A DNA stretch of 64,000 nucleotides from Kribbella sindirgiensis (GTDB taxonomy: Bacteria; Actinomycetota; Actinomycetes; Propionibacteriales; Kribbellaceae): assembly GCF_004331435.1 (NCBI RefSeq), contig NZ_SJKA01000016.1, positions 1 through 64,000 of the forward strand, in the 5' to 3' direction. Under the pieces are notes generated by a model that searched no databases, was not told where the DNA came from, and worked only from the letters and a program-made list of their open reading frames with translations. Position 1 is the first letter of the stretch. Each line of letters opens with the position of its first letter. Positions 1-8,344 of this stretch are shown one piece after another. The position numbers and the translations under genes are program-made.

Positions 1-1
1 A

Positions 2-700
2 CGCCTCGTCACCAAGGCCATCCGCCGCGCCCTGAACACCCGCGACCGCGGCTGCGTGATCTGCAACGCGCCACCGGTCATGTGCGACGCACATCACCTC
101 ATCTCCTGGATCGACGGCGGCGAAACCAAGATCGAGAACCTCGTTCTGCTGTGCCGCCGCGACCACACCGACCTGCACCACGGCCACTGGACCATCACCA
201 TCACCAACGGCCAAGTCCACGTCACCAGACCCACCTGGGCCGACCCACCACCCCGTCCACACAGACCAGCGGACGAGGTATCCCAGGCACGCGAGCCAGA
301 GGGACGCCCCAGACCCCTGGATCCAACGGACGACGCATCCCGAGGGCATAAGCCCCCGGGTGATCGCCCCACGCGCCCTGATCCAGCGGACGCATCCCGG
401 GCGCACGAGTCGCTGGACGGGCAGCCCACGCGCTCTGGTCCATCGGACGGCGGACTCACGTCCACGGGAACCCCGAGGGCCCAGACCTCAACCCCAGCGG
501 ACGATCCGTGGGGTGGGACCGACCTGCCCGCGGCTTCCGCACCAACTGTCGGACCGAGCCGCTGGCACGCCGACGAGCAGACGCGGGCGGAGGCAGCTCG
601 ATTCGCGGTCTGGGGCGACGAGCCGCCGGAGTACTCATCGGTGCGGAACCGGGCCACGAACGACACCGGTACCGGCCCGCCCTCCTTCGCGACAATCTGA
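2..700 (+). CDS. HNH endonuclease, DUF222/13E12 type (C-terminal part)
   Basis: The reading frame is open from the window edge, so the start and the N-terminal DUF222 region lie upstream. What remains is an HNH nuclease module: CVIC pairs with a downstream C-x3-H as a likely zinc knuckle, with a DAHH core and a GG-x6-NLVLLC stretch. This arrangement is typical of the actinobacterial 13E12 repeat family, which is often multicopy and of unknown biological role. After the HNH fold (about 60 codons in) the protein continues for roughly 150 residues of Pro/Arg/Asp-rich, low-complexity sequence containing three imperfect repeats. The stop is TGA at 698-700. A GTG at position 56 is only an internal codon, because conserved HNH residues precede it. 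Family assignment is confident; function is not known. Confidence 0.85.
   Translation, partial: RLVTKAIRRALNTRDRGCVICNAPPVMCDAHHLISWIDGGETKIENLVLLCRRDHTDLHHGHWTITITNGQVHVTRPTWADPPPRPHRPADEVSQAREPEGRPRPLDPTDDASRGHKPPGDRPTRPDPADASRAHESLDGQPTRSGPSDGGLTSTGTPRAQTSTPADDPWGGTDLPAASAPTVGPSRWHADEQTRAEAARFAVWGDEPPEYSSVRNRATNDTGTGPPSFATI
272..445 (+). repeat. Three imperfect 57-60 bp tandem repeats in the HNH gene tail
   Basis: Units lie at 272-328, 329-388 and 389-445. Each begins GAC, contains a GCATCCC- or GTATCCC-like stretch and ends near ATCCAACG, ATCCAGCG or CCATCG. They encode about 20-residue repeats rich in Asp, Arg and Pro with endings such as DPTD, DPAD and GPSD. They look like internal duplication in a disordered tail. 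Confidence 0.6.
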
Positions 701-919
701 CCCCACTCACTCGGTCCCCGCGATCCGCGGGCCGGCACGCGGACCTGCCCTGGCGGAGTGTGCCGGTGCCCGAGGAGTTCCGCAGCTGCCTTGTGTGGCG
801 GAATGTACGTGCCGGGACTGGGGACCGCGCCGCCGCCGCCTGACCGACCGACGCCGGGTCAGTGGCGAGCCGGGGCAGTCGTCTCGGCGATCGCCGAGAC
901 CGGTCGCGAGGTGCCGCTC

Positions 920-1023
920 TGTGCGCCAGATCCGTACACCGAGACCGCCTCGGGCGAGTCGGAGGTCGTCTTTGTGCGCCAGATCCGTGCGCCGAGGTCG
1001 TTGCTGTACGGACCTGGTGCACA
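920..1023. repeat. Three copies of an 18-bp motif in a gene-free stretch
   Basis: The stretch 701-1040 holds no convincing gene. It contains TGTGCRCCAGRTCCGTRC three times: direct copies at 920-937 and 973-990, and an inverted copy at 1006-1023. The inverted third copy can pair with either direct copy, so alternative hairpins are possible. It sits between the end of the HNH gene and the end of the converging GH116 gene, where a bidirectional terminator is expected. Confidence 0.55.
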
Positions 1024-1040
1024 AAGAGCGCCAGGCAGGA

Positions 1041-4000
1041 CTACCTGAGCGTTATGTCCAGGGTCTGGCCGGCTGCGAGCGTTGCCTGCCTGGTCAGGGT
1101 GACTACGGCGCGGTTGCCGGTGGCAACTAGCTGGGCGGGGAGGCGGTTGTGGCCGACGCGGACCTCGGCGTGGTGTGCGGGCTTGGTGGTTTCGAAGGCG
1201 AGGGTGGTCAGGGTCAGGCGGCCGTAGCGGAGCTCGACCGAGGCGGTGAGGGTGGCGGGGGTACGGCGTTGGAGGTACAGGCCCCAGCCTTCGGCGGTGG
1301 TGAAGGCGGTGCGGAAGTCTTCGGGGTGGAGGCGGGGGGCGAAGCCGAGGTGGCCCTTGGGGCCGTGGTGTTCGTAGCCGCAGGCGGCCAGGTAGGTGCC
1401 GTAGCTCATCATGGCGCGGGCGTAGTGGTCGCTGGCTTCGATCTCGTTGTAGGGATTGCGTTTTTCGGCCGAATAGCGTTCGTACATCGCGCGGGTGACG
1501 GCCAGGGCCTCGGCGGTCATGCCCTCGGAGAACAGGTGTGCGGCGAACTGGTACTCCTGCCCGGTCCACACCTCGTTGAAGTACATCAGACCGCGTGTCT
1601 CGGCCGACCCGCCGTGCGGCCAGGTCGCCATGATCACGCCGCTCTCCCCCTCGGTCGTGTACACCCGCCCGGCCCCGATGCCCGGCGGCCGGTACGTCCC
1701 GGGGTCGGCCCGGAAGTTCGTCTCGTACAACTGCCCGAGCGCGGTGCGCGCCTGGTCGGCCGGGAAGACCCGCGGTAGTCCGAGCTGTGCCGCGTACGTC
1801 TGCCCGTACATCTGGTCGATGAACAACCCACGGTTGCTGTTCTCGGCGGTCGGATGCGCCGGATCGACCTTCTGCACGTAGTACCCGTACTCGTCGTTCC
1901 ACAACGTCTCGGCCAGGTACGCCGACCCGCGTTCGGCGATCGCCGCGTATCGGGCCGCGCCGGCATCGTCGCCGACCTCGCCCGCCATCGCGGCGGCGGC
2001 CCGGAGCGAGGCGACGTACAGGCCGCTGATCCACGGCACCTCGCCGAACCACTCGGTGTCGAGCGTGTTCCACTGGCTGCCGCGGAAGATCCCGTCCTCG
2101 TCCGGCCCGTCCCGGTGCGTGATCAGGAACTCGACAGCCGTGCGCACGCGGGGCCAGACCCTGCGCAGGAACGTCGAATCCTTGCTCATCTGGTGTTCGC
2201 GGTAGATCCGCAGGATCGTCCCGGTCTGCCCGTCGGCGAACGAGGTCGACGCGTCGCCGGCCTCACCGCGGTTGCCGATCTCGCCGCTCGGCCGGAACGC
2301 GATGCCGAGGTCGACGCGCTCGCGGGTGTCGCGTTCCAGGTCGGGGAACAGGCGGCCGATCGTCTGCGCGTAGTTCCACACGTGCTCGCAGGTGCCGGCG
2401 CAGCAGTACGTCCCCTCCCAGGCGTAGAAGCGGCCGTCGTCCCAGCGGTAGCAGGTGCTCGTGGCGATGGTGGACGCTGTTGCGAGGGTTCGTTCGAGGA
2501 ACCAGTACGGCAGGGACGAGTCTTCGTACCAGGTCTTCGCCCAGAGCTTCGTGTCGCGCTCGAGGCGGTTCGCGTGCTTGCCGACGTACTCGACGACCTG
2601 ACGTGCGTTCGAGAAGCGGGTCGCGTAGTGCCGGCGGAAGGTTGAGGCGCCGACGAGTTCGGCGAACAGCTCACGCTCGGGGTTCGGGAAGAACCATCCG
2701 TAGGCGAACCGGATCGTCCGCGACTCCCCCGGCGCCAGCGTCACACTCACCGCGACGGACCCGGCCTGCGGCCCGTCCGCATCGGCGGGACCGTCGGCCG
2801 AGTCGAAGAGCGCATCAACCGACGACCAGTCCGCAATCGACGGCCGAGTGACCACACCCAGCCCGCGACCTCCAGCGGCACCCGCGGCACCGGCGGCACC
2901 GGCGGCTCCAGAAGCACCGGCGGCTCCAGGAGCTCCGGCGGGTCCAGGCGCTCCAGGGGTGAGGGCGGCGAGCGCGAAGGTGCCACCGTCGGGGCGGTCC
3001 GCGACTGGCTGGCGGCGGATCGGGCGGTCGCTGAACAGGATCCGGTCGACGTTGACATGGCCCCAGCCGCCGGTGTGATTGTCGACAATCTGAATGCGTG
3101 CATTCCGACCGGCGTACTGGCCCACATCCATCGACACCGCGGTCAGCGGCTCGATATCCGTCCCCGTCGCCGAAGCCACCACCTTCCCGTCGACCACGAC
3201 GTTCAGACACGTCTCCCCCTTGTGGTGCCCGCCGCCGACCCACGCCGTGACGAACCGCCGCTCGATCACGAACTCGCGGCTGGTCAGCGAGCCGGTGAAC
3301 CGATCCGGGTCACCGGTCTCGCGGAAGTTGTACGACGTGACGAACCGCCCACTCACGTTCAACTCGGTGCGCACCCCGAACGGCCGCCGGAACCCGTCCG
3401 GCGTCTCGGCCGCGGTCACCGGGCCAGCACCGAACGCGTCACCCGTCACAGTCCACCCGTCGTACGTCGGCCGGTCCCAGGTCTCGAACACGATGTCCGG
3501 CCGATCCGTGAACACGATCGCGTCGCAGCTGACATGACCCCAACCGCCGGTCTGATTGTCAACAATCTCGATGTGAGCAATCCTCCCAGCGAAGGCGCCG
3601 AGATCCAGCATCTGCGCAACCAGCGGCTCGCTCTCGTCACCGGTCGCCGACGCCACGACCTGCCCGTCGACGACAACGTTCACGCACGTCTCGCCGGGAT
3701 GCCGGCCGCCGCTCACGCCGACCGCGACGTACCGGCGCTCGATCGTGAACTCCCGGCTCGTCAGCTTCCCGGTCGACCCGTCGTTCGCGCCGCCCCGGAA
3801 GTCGTACGACGTGACGAACCGCGTCCCCGACACGTTCAGGTCGCCGAACCGCTTCATCAGATTCGGTACGTCGACGGGCCGCACCGGGCCCGCACCGAAC
3901 GCGTCCCCGATGACGGTCCAGCCGTCGTACGTGTCCTTCTCCCAGTCCTCGAACAGAATGTCGCCCTGCTCCGCGCCGGTGTTGTCGATCGCCCCGAACT

Positions 4001-4757
4001 GGATCCCGCCGGTGAACGCGCGCGCCTGCAGCGTCGTGGGCTGCCGGAGCCGGCTGTCGATGCAGACCGGGTTCTCGGCGTACCCGAGCAGCGTCGCGTG
4101 CACCGACGCCGAGGTCGTGTTCCGCAGCGTGAACGCCATGATCGTCGTGGGCAGCGTCGAGTCCAGTGTGGCCAGCGGAACGAACGGCGAGAAGGCCTCC
4201 AACCGCACAGACACCGGGCTCTGAGGATCGGCGTACGCGACCCGCCCGATCGGGTACGAACCGGTGAACCGGACGTCCTCGAACCCCGCCGCGTCGACCG
4301 TCCGCGTCGTGGTCTGCCCGCGGGTCGTCGTCCGGAGCGCGAACCCCTGCCCGAACTGAGAGGCACCGGGCTGATCGGCGGACAGCGGGAAGGCGTAGTT
4401 GTGGCCTGAGAAGTCCGCGCCGCCGAGCGGGAACGAGGACGGATTGAAGATGTCCCAGGCCCACAGCCGCCCGTCGCCGGCCAGGTACACCTGCCCCGTC
4501 GTCCCGCCGCCGACCGGCATCCCGATCCTGGGCAGCGCGGCACCGGTGTACGTCGTCGGCGTACCGCGCTCGAACAACACCGCCGGCTCGCGCTCTGGCG
4601 GCGCCGCTAGCGCTGCTAGCGCCTGACCTGGGACAGCCAGAGCACCCACCGCGGCAGCGCTCAGGGAGATGAAGGTCCGGCGACTCAGGTGGGCCCGGGG
4701 GCAGTCACCGGCACAGGATCGATTCGCACAACCGGGCGGCAGTTCATGCGTCGTCAT
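1041..4757 (-). CDS. Secreted GH116-family glycoside hydrolase with tandem inserted domains
   Basis: 1238 aa. A Tat signal (SRRTFISLSAAAVGALA, residues ~26-42) predicts export of the folded protein. The C-terminal two thirds (~640-1238) resembles the (alpha/alpha)6 barrel of GH116 beta-glucosidases/glucosylceramidases. E902 in NTLDTEWFG fits the nucleophile motif and D981 in FIDQMYGQ fits the acid/base motif of that family. The N-terminal GH116 beta domain (~50-265) is interrupted by two tandem copies of a ~155-residue module (starting ~266 and ~420), each opening with an [FE]-x-W-x(3)-YDGWTV motif and a TGGWGH signature near its end. A Gly-Ala-Pro collagen-like linker follows (~599-630). The ATG at 4757 has a GAGGAGA ribosome site. 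Substrate is unknown; beta-glucosides or other plant glycans are possible. Confidence 0.85.
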   Translation of the reverse strand: MTTHELPPGCANRSCAGDCPRAHLSRRTFISLSAAAVGALAVPGQALAALAAPPEREPAVLFERGTPTTYTGAALPRIGMPVGGGTTGQVYLAGDGRLWAWDIFNPSSFPLGGADFSGHNYAFPLSADQPGASQFGQGFALRTTTRGQTTTRTVDAAGFEDVRFTGSYPIGRVAYADPQSPVSVRLEAFSPFVPLATLDSTLPTTIMAFTLRNTTSASVHATLLGYAENPVCIDSRLRQPTTLQARAFTGGIQFGAIDNTGAEQGDILFEDWEKDTYDGWTVIGDAFGAGPVRPVDVPNLMKRFGDLNVSGTRFVTSYDFRGGANDGSTGKLTSREFTIERRYVAVGVSGGRHPGETCVNVVVDGQVVASATGDESEPLVAQMLDLGAFAGRIAHIEIVDNQTGGWGHVSCDAIVFTDRPDIVFETWDRPTYDGWTVTGDAFGAGPVTAAETPDGFRRPFGVRTELNVSGRFVTSYNFRETGDPDRFTGSLTSREFVIERRFVTAWVGGGHHKGETCLNVVVDGKVVASATGTDIEPLTAVSMDVGQYAGRNARIQIVDNHTGGWGHVNVDRILFSDRPIRRQPVADRPDGGTFALAALTPGAPGPAGAPGAAGASGAAGAAGAAGAAGGRGLGVVTRPSIADWSSVDALFDSADGPADADGPQAGSVAVSVTLAPGESRTIRFAYGWFFPNPERELFAELVGASTFRRHYATRFSNARQVVEYVGKHANRLERDTKLWAKTWYEDSSLPYWFLERTLATASTIATSTCYRWDDGRFYAWEGTYCCAGTCEHVWNYAQTIGRLFPDLERDTRERVDLGIAFRPSGEIGNRGEAGDASTSFADGQTGTILRIYREHQMSKDSTFLRRVWPRVRTAVEFLITHRDGPDEDGIFRGSQWNTLDTEWFGEVPWISGLYVASLRAAAAMAGEVGDDAGAARYAAIAERGSAYLAETLWNDEYGYYVQKVDPAHPTAENSNRGLFIDQMYGQTYAAQLGLPRVFPADQARTALGQLYETNFRADPGTYRPPGIGAGRVYTTEGESGVIMATWPHGGSAETRGLMYFNEVWTGQEYQFAAHLFSEGMTAEALAVTRAMYERYSAEKRNPYNEIEASDHYARAMMSYGTYLAACGYEHHGPKGHLGFAPRLHPEDFRTAFTTAEGWGLYLQRRTPATLTASVELRYGRLTLTTLAFETTKPAHHAEVRVGHNRLPAQLVATGNRAVVTLTRQATLAAGQTLDITLR

Positions 4758-4811
4758 TCGCGTTCTCCTCAGCGGGACGGCTCTATCGATTCGCGCCTCC
4801 GGCGCGGGGGG

Positions 4812-4823
4812 AGAAATCGATTT
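4812..4823. promoter_or_regulatory. LacI-type operator upstream of the GH116 gene
   Basis: GAAATCGATTTC is a perfect 12-bp palindrome with a central CG, the usual look of LacI-family operators, 55 bp upstream of the GH116 start. No LacI gene lies in this window, so the regulator would act from elsewhere. Control by a sugar ligand is inferred. Confidence 0.5.
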
Positions 4824-4879
4824 CCAGCACCGTAGCCAGCCACCGCCGGGAGGTCAACGGGTCCCGCCTACCGAGATAT

Positions 4880-4911
4880 TGTTCGACGTACATCGAACAG
4901 CGACGTAGGGT
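4880..4911 (+). promoter_or_regulatory. Palindromic operator and -10 box of the DHA2 exporter
   Basis: TGTTCGA-N6-TCGAACA (4880-4899) is a perfect inverted repeat with an almost symmetric spacer. TAGGGT (4906-4911) fits a TANNNT -10 box and ends 7 nt before the ATG at 4919, predicting a leaderless transcript. The palindrome covers the -35/spacer region, the classic place for a TetR- or PadR-type repressor. Confidence 0.5.
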
Positions 4912-4918
4912 GGACGGC

Positions 4919-6292
4919 ATGCCCCTGCAGCACCGCCGGTCGGTCGTCGCGCTCGCGCTCATCGCCTCGTTCATGGTCTTCGTCGACAGCACGATCGTGA
5001 ACGTCACCCTCGCCCAACTCGCGACCCACCTGAACGCGTCCCGCGCCGAGCTCGAGTGGTCGCTGAACGCCTACACCTTGTCGTTCGCCGCACTGATGCT
5101 CGGCGCCGGCGCGATCGCCGACGCGATCGGCGCGAAGCGTGCGTTCCTCACCGGACTGCTCGTGTTCACACTCGCGTCGGCGGTCTGCGCGATGGCCGGT
5201 TCGATGCTGATGCTGAACCTCGCCCGGCTCGTCCAGGGCGCGGGCTCCGCCCTCCTCCTCCCCAGCGCGCTCGTCCTCGCGACCGCGTCCGCGACCGACG
5301 AACACGCGCGCCATCGCCTGGTCAGCTGGTGGGCCGCGGCCGGCGGCGCCGGGATGGCGGCCGGTCCGCTGCTCGGCGGCGGTCTCGTCGCGCTCGCGAA
5401 CTGGCGTGCCGTCTTCGCGGTCAACGTGGTGATCGGCATCCCCGCCGCGCTCTGGGCCCTGCGCTCGATGCCGGCTGTGCTCAGGCGTACCCGGCGGCTC
5501 GACCTGGCCGGGATGGCAACGGCGACCGCGTTCATCGGCGGGCTGGTGTTCGCGTTGATCGAGGCGCCGACGCGCGGCTGGCGTGATCCCGCAGTTCTCG
5601 GCGCGAGCCTGCTGACCGTTGCCGGCCTGGTCGCCTTCATCGTGGTCGAACGTTCCGTCCGGGTACCGCTGCTTCCGCTCAAGCTGTACGCCGAACGCGG
5701 CTTCGCGACCGCCGCGCTGCAGGGAACGCTGCTGAACTTCGCCTTCTACGGCGTGCTGTTCTCGATGAGCCTGCTGCTCCAGCAGGGGCGCCACCTCAGC
5801 GCACTCGTCACCGGGCTGCTGTTCCTGCCGTTGACCGGCCTGATCTCGATCGCGAACCTCGGGTCGGCGCCGCTCGCCCGCCGCCTCGGCCGACCGGCGG
5901 TGCTTGCGATCGGGCAGGCGGTCCTGACCCTAGCGCTGCTAGCACTCGCCTGGGCCAGTACGTCGTCCGCGGTCTGGCCGATGGTGCTCGCGCTGATCCC
6001 GATCGGGTTCAGCTCCGGTCTGCTCGTTCCGACCATGACCGCCCAGTCCATCGCCGCGGTCGAACCCGGCCTGCACGGCGCCGCCTCGGCCGCGTTCAAC
6101 ACGTCCCGGCAGATCGGCGCGGCGATCGGCGTCGCGACGTTCGGCCCGCTCCTCGGCACCGCGCACGACCTCGCCGGCGGTTTCGTCACCTGCGCGATCG
6201 TCGCCGCCGCCGCGAGCATCGCCGGCCTCTGCGTCACCGCGTTCGGCCGCCGTACCCCGGCCCTCGTAGCCGCGGCGGCCCGCGATTCGTGA
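4919..6292 (+). CDS. MFS drug exporter, DHA2 (EmrB/QacA) type
   Basis: 457 aa, almost entirely hydrophobic, with a helix count consistent with the 14-segment DHA2 family. Visible signatures are DSTIVNVTLAQL in helix 1 (DHA motif) and GAIADAIGAKR in the loop after helix 2 (MFS motif A). It should expel drugs or metabolites by proton antiport at the cytoplasmic membrane. I chose ATG 4919 over the in-frame GTG 4910 because a -10 box ends 7 nt upstream, as in leaderless actinobacterial genes, and no Shine-Dalgarno is present. Substrate is unknown; the promoter palindrome suggests inducible expression. Confidence 0.85.
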   Translation: MPLQHRRSVVALALIASFMVFVDSTIVNVTLAQLATHLNASRAELEWSLNAYTLSFAALMLGAGAIADAIGAKRAFLTGLLVFTLASAVCAMAGSMLMLNLARLVQGAGSALLLPSALVLATASATDEHARHRLVSWWAAAGGAGMAAGPLLGGGLVALANWRAVFAVNVVIGIPAALWALRSMPAVLRRTRRLDLAGMATATAFIGGLVFALIEAPTRGWRDPAVLGASLLTVAGLVAFIVVERSVRVPLLPLKLYAERGFATAALQGTLLNFAFYGVLFSMSLLLQQGRHLSALVTGLLFLPLTGLISIANLGSAPLARRLGRPAVLAIGQAVLTLALLALAWASTSSAVWPMVLALIPIGFSSGLLVPTMTAQSIAAVEPGLHGAASAAFNTSRQIGAAIGVATFGPLLGTAHDLAGGFVTCAIVAAAASIAGLCVTAFGRRTPALVAAAARDS

Positions 6293-6364
6293 TCCAATCG
6301 AACCGGGGGCCGGACGCAACGGATCGGGTGGCTCGGAGCGTTCTTGTTCGGGAGAGGGGGGCGA

Positions 6365-8344
6365 GTGCCGGAGCCGACGAGGCGGTGGGGCAGGACCGTC
6401 GCGCTGACGCTTGTCTGCGTGCTGGTCTGCGGTGTCGCCTTCGCCGGTGCCGTCTTCGTGCTGATGCCGGGTGCCCGCGACCGCGGTACGGCGCCTGTCG
6501 CCACCGGATCGCCGACGCCGTCGACCCCCAGCCCGCGCCCCACCCCGAAACCGAGCGTCCCCGACTCGACCTCGAGCGAAGAGCCGCTGCCGGGCGTCGA
6601 CACCCCGGCAACTCCCCCGCCGTCGACCCCGGTCGTGAACACCGGCACGTACGAGTGCCCCGGCTACAGCGGCATCCAGCTTCCGCTGCCGATGCTGATG
6701 ACCGACACGTTCTCCTGGGGCGACGACCCGCCGTACAAGGTCGGCAACGGGAACGGCGATGTCAACTGGCGGTCGAACCCGTATCAGAAGCCGAGCTGGT
6801 ACATGTGGCTGCACTCGCTGCGCTGGCTGGGCAAGGGCATCGAGGCGGGCGCGAAGGGCGATCGTAAGGCGCTGAACCACTCGATGGCGATCATCCGCGA
6901 CTGGGTGCAGGACAACCCGTACACCTGGAAGGGCGATGTCGGTGCGTGGGAGGCCACGATGCACCGGACCAACGTGTTGCTGTGCGCCCGCCAGGCCGTC
7001 CTCACCGCCCTCAAGGTCACCAAGTTGCCCACCCAGTACGCCTGGCTCGACAAGGCGCTGATCGACCACGCCCAGTTCATGATCGTGAACTGGAGCGGTC
7101 CGTCGAACCACGGGACCGACGAGAGCATCGCGCTGTTCGGCGTCGGGTGCACGTTGAAGCGGCCGGAGCTGAAAGCACTGGCCGTGAATCGGTTGTCCGA
7201 GGCGATCACGAAGGCGATCGACACGCAGGGCTCCACGAACGAGCAGTCGGTCGGGTACGCGATGTTCAACTACCTGTTGTGGGGTCGCGCGACGACCGCC
7301 CTGCAGCGGTGCGGGTCGAACCCCGGACCGGTGATCGCCCAGCGACGGGCCGCCCTGTCGGAATGGCTGGCGCTCTCGACCAAGTCCACGGGTGAGTTGC
7401 CGCAGGTCGGTGACGCCGTACGGCAGAAGCCGACCGGTGCGGCCGGGACCGCACTCGACTACGTCGCTTCGCTCGGGAAGAAGGGGACGAGACCGTCCAA
7501 GCGGGTCGCGGTCTTCGACGCCGGCTACGTGTTCGGCCGGACCGGCTGGGGCGAGACGCGGCCGTTCGCGCAGGAGTCGACATACAGCATCCGGTACGGC
7601 GCCGCGCGGACGCTGCACGGTCATGACGACCACATGTCGATCACGTACGCGTCGCACGGACGGGACGTGCTGATCGACCCCGGGCACTCCGGGTACCAGC
7701 TCGACAAATGGCAGGCGTGGTCGAAGAGCCAGGCCGCGCACAACGTGATGACCATCCCGTCGGCCGACACCGCGAGCGTGGCGACGCAACTGGTCCGCGC
7801 GTCGATCACACCGACCTGGGAGTCGTACTCGCTCGCTGACTCCCCCGCGCCGGGCGTGACCCGGAAACGCGACGTACTCGTGCTGAAGGACCCCGATCTG
7901 ATCATCACGCTCGACCGCGGCCAGGCGACCGACACGCAGCGGTACGAGACGCTCTGGCACCTAGCGCCCGATCAGAAAGTGAGGGTCCAGTCGCCGACGA
8001 CCGCCGTCGCCAGTGGCACCAAGTCCAGGACGTACCTGCTGCAGATCCCGTACCAGCAGCAGCCGGCCGCCGACGGCATCACCGTCGTCCAGGGACAGCA
8101 GGACCCGGTCCAGGGCTGGTACTACCCCGACATCTTCCACCGCCAGTCGGCGCCCGTGGTCAAGTTCAACCGCAACGGGACGACCGCGACCATCCTGTCC
8201 GCAATCGTCCCGGCAGGCTCGACCGAAGCCGTCACCTACAAGACCCGAACCGTCAGCGGCATGTTCTTCGTCGACCTGACCGTCGGCACCCGCAAGGCGA
8301 CCGTCCGGGTCCAGCAGGACGGTCGCCTCGCCCGCATCAGCTGA
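6365..8344 (+). CDS. Membrane-anchored heparinase II/III-like polysaccharide lyase
   Basis: 659 aa. A single N-terminal hydrophobic segment (~10-33) is followed by a Ser/Thr/Pro-rich stalk (~40-85), then an alpha-helical toroid and, from ~390, a beta-sandwich matching the heparinase II/III C-terminal domain. SNHGTDE (N248, H249) matches the Asn-His pair of the alginate/heparinase lyase fold. LHGHDDH (H418, H420) with VLIDPGHSGY matches the conserved C-domain motif. It probably cleaves a uronic-acid-containing polysaccharide by beta-elimination outside the cell. GTG 6365 has a strong GGGAGAGGGG site just upstream; the earlier in-frame TTG does not. Its end overlaps the converging NADH dehydrogenase gene by 8 bp. 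Confidence 0.75.
   Translation: MPEPTRRWGRTVALTLVCVLVCGVAFAGAVFVLMPGARDRGTAPVATGSPTPSTPSPRPTPKPSVPDSTSSEEPLPGVDTPATPPPSTPVVNTGTYECPGYSGIQLPLPMLMTDTFSWGDDPPYKVGNGNGDVNWRSNPYQKPSWYMWLHSLRWLGKGIEAGAKGDRKALNHSMAIIRDWVQDNPYTWKGDVGAWEATMHRTNVLLCARQAVLTALKVTKLPTQYAWLDKALIDHAQFMIVNWSGPSNHGTDESIALFGVGCTLKRPELKALAVNRLSEAITKAIDTQGSTNEQSVGYAMFNYLLWGRATTALQRCGSNPGPVIAQRRAALSEWLALSTKSTGELPQVGDAVRQKPTGAAGTALDYVASLGKKGTRPSKRVAVFDAGYVFGRTGWGETRPFAQESTYSIRYGAARTLHGHDDHMSITYASHGRDVLIDPGHSGYQLDKWQAWSKSQAAHNVMTIPSADTASVATQLVRASITPTWESYSLADSPAPGVTRKRDVLVLKDPDLIITLDRGQATDTQRYETLWHLAPDQKVRVQSPTTAVASGTKSRTYLLQIPYQQQPAADGITVVQGQQDPVQGWYYPDIFHRQSAPVVKFNRNGTTATILSAIVPAGSTEAVTYKTRTVSGMFFVDLTVGTRKATVRVQQDGRLARIS

Noticed and set aside
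4880..4899. LexA (SOS) box at the exporter promoter
   Set aside because: The half-sites are in the wrong order (GTTCG...CGAAC with a 6-bp spacer), not CGAAC-N4-GTTCG.
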